Source: a virus. Taken from it: 64,000 bases of DNA. The stretch spans positions 1-64,000 of the IMG/VR virus record IMGVR_UViG_3300044642_000074; one strand, written 5' to 3'. Shown here piece after piece: positions 62,601 through 64,000 of the stretch. The notes under the pieces were generated by a model that did no database searches, was not told where the DNA came from, and saw only the letters and a program-made list of their open reading frames with translations. The position numbers and the translations under genes are program-made. How positions within the stretch are numbered: the stretch's first letter is position 1; every line of letters begins with the position of its first letter.

Positions 62601-64000
62601 CATTGATGACATATCTAGCTGTGAACAAAGAGATTGCGGTGGTAGAACAGCATAAGCTTATCTACGGTCATCCAGTTATGTATAAAGATTTGGCTAAGCG
62701 TGCAAACGGTGCCAACTCTAACAAAGATGCTATTGTAGATAACCACGAGATTGTCAAGTGGATGGATCAGAACATGCCGCGTTTGGATGGCAAGAAGCGT
62801 AGTAGCAATACTACACAGACATTTAAGAATATTTCTTTCAAGGATGTTAATACGGTATCTGAGTTTTATAAAGAGATAGCAGAAAACATGTATGCTTCTA
62901 TGAAGGAAGACATGTCAAAAGATGCTGCAGAAAAACGTATTGGTGTTAAGTTTGACGCCAAGGGTAAGTTCAAAAACTTTATCCTTGATGACAAGAAAGG
63001 ATTTACCGGAGAGATCAAGGCTTATCTTAACCTTAATGAGGCGGACGCTCAGGCGTATATCATGCCTGATCTTTATAGAGACATGTTATACTTGTCTTCT
63101 AAGATCAGTAAGAACCAGCTTCGTCAGTGGGAGTATGAAAGAGCCTACGAGGTGGTAGCAAGAAGCTCAAAGCGTAAGGACCACCCTGCATATAAAAACT
63201 ACTCTAAGATTTATACTAAGGAACAAATGGCTGAGTTTAGGAAGATTGTTGAGGCCGGAAGCCCTGGTATAGTTATGCAGCCACTCAAACCTCAGTACTT
63301 TGGTTATGCTAATAACTCAAGCCTGATGCAGACCGTGTTCCTTAAACACTCGGTACAACCTAAGTTCTACCGTCAGGTAGAGGGCAGTCAGTTTGAAAAA
63401 CTTTATTTGGCTGCACAGAACAATCAGGTAGATATTGTAGGCTTTGAGTCTGGAGAGAAAGTAGGTAACATGCTTAACAGCAAGGGAGAGTTCTTGCCTA
63501 TATATAATACAGCCGGTGAAATTAACATACCGGTTCAGTATGATCAGAACGGAAACACCCAGTCTGTAAACCTTCCTGACGGCATGCCGGTACAGGAATT
63601 GTTTACCCGTTACTATGGTATTCAGCAGGAAGTACCTGCTCTTTCTAAGAGCAAGGTTGTACGCGGTACCCAGGTAACCAAGCTGGTTATGAGTAACTTC
63701 AAGGTAGATGGTAAGTTTACATCTGCTGAAGCAGAAGCTAAGGTTAATGAGTACAATAGTATTCTAAGACAAATGATCCGTTTGGGTAAAGAGGAGTTAT
63801 TAGAAGAGCTGGGTATGCAGAGACTTGGTGATGGAAGCTATATTGTTGCTGACATTAATAAGATGGTAAGCATGCTCAGGGAAGAGTTGGAAAAGAGAGA
63901 TCTTCCAAACAATTTGATTGATGGCTTACAGGCTACACCAGATGGTAGCAGCCTTATGTATAAGTTTGACACGCTGGCTAACCGTAATAAGATTGACAAT
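53615..64000 (+). CDS. Giant virion-type protein, N-terminal 3,462 residues (runs off the window)
   Basis: The frame is open from the ATG at 53615 to the last base: 3,462 codons without a stop. Residues ~125-490 contain several glycine/alanine-rich hydrophobic segments (GRFVLGVGTKVGQGAGFLLG, SIGIGGILGTLGGGIS) that could interact with membranes. Long coiled coils fill ~680-860 and ~1040-1420. A Pro/Gln/Ala linker with FxFNP repeats lies at ~1890-2010, and a protease-like HEAFE at 2100-2104 with EMLAEGMRDYM downstream. Near 3229 is KPQYFGYANNSSLMQTVFLK, a block I remember from giant phage proteins. crAss-like phages encode giant virion polymerases in this region, but no DFDGD-type catalytic motif is visible in this part. 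Confidence 0.85.
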   Translation, partial: MIENLFEQGLDNVDVPENLEETPGLELGNLDQPESPEQSPLGTPAPVQSTPSVDPPTKKYKSYEAALDAAELGAKKFFPFADTDFLRSKTVSGDRARKYNDMEYGYRYGVDMDDFYGEMESPLTTFAKGAGRFVLGVGTKVGQGAGFLLGLANPQNWDEDIITKASDNGITYLFDQLDEKTKQDWLPTFQEAADRDKGFWNKFFTDGDFWMTDAVDGAAFLVSAWVPGMALSKLGLGTKLAQSLSGLRLGVGGAEAAVEGAAMTQNYLTKANSIFKTGIDKFNAWALATSSEAMFEAAEARRGIIDSLTYDEFGRLKINPVTGTPYSEDEKRKIAGGAAQNSFLLNAALLAGTNALELRWIGSMFGAGERAAVSGITGATNLTDRMVAEQAVGKFSKFLSSGKGAFLSGATQGILAEGFVEENAQLAIQRVNQQYGMQGKVAEFGNLGDFITQFKNQTFNALIGKDPEAATSIGIGGILGTLGGGISSTIQQRKDRTLTEQVINAYNLAQDNWLKFGNIYKTQDVFTVDEQGTTVKTQQVVFDQNGEPVVDQEKLSGALTGYTAVTAALDEASKLQPGFQRDILRDTAFADFVTAHINAGIENTVIDKLNSLQKASPQDLAKLGFTVGENAEQQINRYKNLASAIINQNKLINSDILVDNSQEDKARKNYLLKLAADQAVYKSLVNENQTALTEIQNQLVTSENSSLSDGLVEQLNELAQRIKSQEEILQEMGTSPDTGIRKQVANQVLDELKQNYEQLEKDNTTTIQSLKKDKDGFYEYEKPGRNIPGVYDQYKKKVRLKGELQNQIKLNGLEWSKYADTKNGKQNFLQMFKEDIVDPLTQAAAEAQDAQSQLGKTITLTGTDANGNPKAIDITVGKLYVGKFTKSERYRGKQIVSVFNNDKIKILDISEDGSTVTIKANGEVMEMSAQELADIAIPENWRAFDSLTDDQKLYLTLRNQVIEYRVLERDASGKPIKQANGKYKTRVVKGRVAMNKNRTDLLFTYIDPTTNKKKFVDFDMRYVVNQESLEKLLTPQQFSVKSQEEKVKQKYETQKQFLTNLITETEAKLADADTRRQANVQEFQKLEEDLKGMREMLEEAVSFLEKNPYTRGRKSNAYKSMEELSQQLTDEINKKETQLAALQKEKEDLTNLLEALKSTNELYYQGLIELEETSQPFLADQSGSIFAQEQADLETAQDNQVTRRFNSSELEQMIEQTETEVELIDDRVNYLQGYINQLKKMLDKVLVFKDVADALMEITDREQLRNALKMLEDQSSVLADNTDVTKVGDILLPSAPVENIAPQVTDVIKKEIVKALRKGLARGDKGIEAQYTLELIQRLKDSVQEMDDLIQKRDELAPKLIRLETALQQKQLLTSLQERVNFLKTIQEGLLAQYEIRQQEILTQRQSKTAEVVQNQMMGDKLADEEVSQDSETYNFDVKKPLLAVHGLFTTAGRHFVDDADTELNMENNNALFYKLSAMADLLTDEFYLMPVTAENDTFGIRRPDVYGDDIKLVVVKKVGNEFKFVDANGEVLENPTKETLVYTSMHGNATMFGDNVQAAVDSVKNSFTTKGLTDAEILDHIKRFKAFRDKIKADIEAGRPAYVPVMGKSKGVQVFVEKDASGLPQELPMEGRLISEDTADYTNMTHPDGQGISLVVSTLKDNTAVDVKPGRVIMQKADGTGFRVFNRQLSQEEKDNFINTLKVLTGLLARKNSTTSPLSKQEALDLSDVLTYLNGLVFWTKQDSISQSENKFYINQDNGMLYRGTNAVALTADAIEAAKETLTKDLYHQVNNNLVKLNDPFFQVIVDENMKISKVEYQNYVHYLLGTQDMKGQNRRLGTPVVYTNTPAYSPDDLTPQLKSVFFTYQDPDNPIIPKVTVTQNNIAFPAAQAQPNGQPVVGTAATGFVINPAAFGATAPAASQQQTPAPAVAAQNPFIFNPAGFTAQPQAQPAAQPQPAVPGFVFNPNQPVQPQSTTQAPANPFILNTAEFVAPPQPVFPTTQTATPGASTLISTILSDQYQQSMPSMSDPSTKVSNVYREALDTLKKREDFKKVAKWFSEKLPQISVEKVAELIDGIAWGAFKNGAVYISENAEEGTGFHEAFEAVWGSYLTVEEQMELAKAFRSLEGEFTNPFTKETKPYSQASMYDVREMLAEGMRDYMLERSTYGGKILAFFKELWNAIKALVGLGNINEAEELINNVYKSINQGKYVNAKQVRDVSMMGTAYSQAIPGTTQEFSTQFTEGLTGFFFMNLYASQKNIDSLLDKYSNTNQLLKQLFVQSLEDMKSYLVGPMSNFAQRYVNVARKQLGRDLTQDELNFLYTQYLNQDRNAYQIEQAFGQPKYVYDNLKASLKKFGLQFKELTSQEDEEFINNKEESVTDALGIRDAIFIDPRRLTAVNFRMLLGSLTSDTYDSAYKSDTNPMGIVFEKNNLGLPKLIDFDNVHNMLINELNGSASRIEGGKFIDALTEMMNKLDKKYKNINGTYKPGYVWIQRLKNRLKYAGTEGSYFTTANITADDIALMIGFEKSLLNKQNLPVKTIIGENGYIFDTDPIQTNSESKIREEWENNVMTSTQPLSRKSQSSLLGVDDKGMIVIDRSSYAYAGNPADTSKPHLSMSRPTFNQIIEILSEFGIKFTASNEELKKHKVAINRSYSAIREKIIDGTISTMQDLYGRNVVNKAITDLVEIQAEYSAEDNVLMHLTAEGKPQYSITLPSNITYVLNSLNDAKNLADFVSSNPQFGFVDQSGNVALHPYQSRSLLLKPGGLIFDADGNKRLDMDVKYHLISGVAAQDSDGTNTSDLTYPDRVMQEIHYLLKNIHYTIINSDKSTEFALGLNNSFVSFREASAGIDSADFSKVINIYMDQLEDEIDSAVREQELPSNIQYYSKEVKQLGHYRDILGPALVKEFTDKVLKKKMTKQDFMNKPAVQAAIKNHITGLASETLQGLIDLDIIKATQVGTTTAGKPVFEYSTKAISQEQLSLLKLDGSQMNQADIESLMTYLAVNKEIAVVEQHKLIYGHPVMYKDLAKRANGANSNKDAIVDNHEIVKWMDQNMPRLDGKKRSSNTTQTFKNISFKDVNTVSEFYKEIAENMYASMKEDMSKDAAEKRIGVKFDAKGKFKNFILDDKKGFTGEIKAYLNLNEADAQAYIMPDLYRDMLYLSSKISKNQLRQWEYERAYEVVARSSKRKDHPAYKNYSKIYTKEQMAEFRKIVEAGSPGIVMQPLKPQYFGYANNSSLMQTVFLKHSVQPKFYRQVEGSQFEKLYLAAQNNQVDIVGFESGEKVGNMLNSKGEFLPIYNTAGEINIPVQYDQNGNTQSVNLPDGMPVQELFTRYYGIQQEVPALSKSKVVRGTQVTKLVMSNFKVDGKFTSAEAEAKVNEYNSILRQMIRLGKEELLEELGMQRLGDGSYIVADINKMVSMLREELEKRDLPNNLIDGLQATPDGSSLMYKFDTLANRNKIDN

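Noticed and set aside
1-64000. Stop-codon reassignment (TAG or TGA read as sense), known in some crAss-like phages
   Set aside because: Genes end cleanly at TAA, TAG (36328) and TGA (36691), and large frames contain none of these in frame. The standard bacterial code explains the window.

Overview
This 64 kb window is the late, virion-structure half of a large tailed phage of Bacteroidota, most likely a crAss-like podovirus (order Crassvirales) or a close relative. The call rests on recognised protein families: a crAss-type large terminase, portal, scaffold and capsid block; a set of neck/ring proteins followed by a 1,847-residue muzzle-type protein; then very large glycine- and glutamine-rich cargo proteins, and a giant open frame that runs off the right edge. 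Every protein gene is on the + strand, most are separated by 0-20 bases or overlap slightly, and TAA, TAG and TGA all act as normal stops, so no stop-codon reassignment is visible. No integrase, CRISPR array or insertion sequence was seen.

Layout. 1-400: the tail of an upstream gene, a class II tRNA-like gene with an oversized variable region, and tRNA-CAT. 418-12638: packaging and head module (small conserved protein, TerL, small protein, portal, scaffold, major capsid, three structural or unknown proteins, and a second apparently highly expressed virion protein). 12781-32652: an unusually long fibre/adhesin module of about 20 kb, with several fibres sharing interchangeable C-terminal modules, two large repeat-rich fibres (the second ending in a self-cleaving S74 chaperone), and a series of small fibronectin-like and cysteine-rich proteins. 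32820-34136: a calcineurin-type phosphoesterase. 34198-42227: neck rings, a small zinc-protease-like protein and the muzzle. 42227-53600: predicted ejected cargo proteins, one of which carries a clear ADP-ribosyltransferase signature plus a zinc-metalloprotease motif. 53615-end: a giant protein of at least 3,462 residues with glycine-rich hydrophobic segments near its N terminus.

Regulation. Several intergenic gaps contain a strong hairpin terminator, an AT-rich promoter-like motif (GTATATTA...TTGTA), or both. These divide the module into a few transcription units: scaffold onward, the fibres, the small proteins, the phosphoesterase, the rings/muzzle, and the late cargo. Two of the gaps share a near-identical 46-47 base element. 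Starts lack Shine-Dalgarno sequences, as is usual for Bacteroidota, and many have a C-rich run directly before ATG. How it fits together: terminase, portal, scaffold and capsid build and fill the head; rings and muzzle form the short tail; fibres recognise the host; cargo proteins are probably packaged and injected, bringing an ADP-ribosyltransferase and peptidases into the cell at the start of infection. Family assignments are from memory of sequence patterns; no database search was possible.
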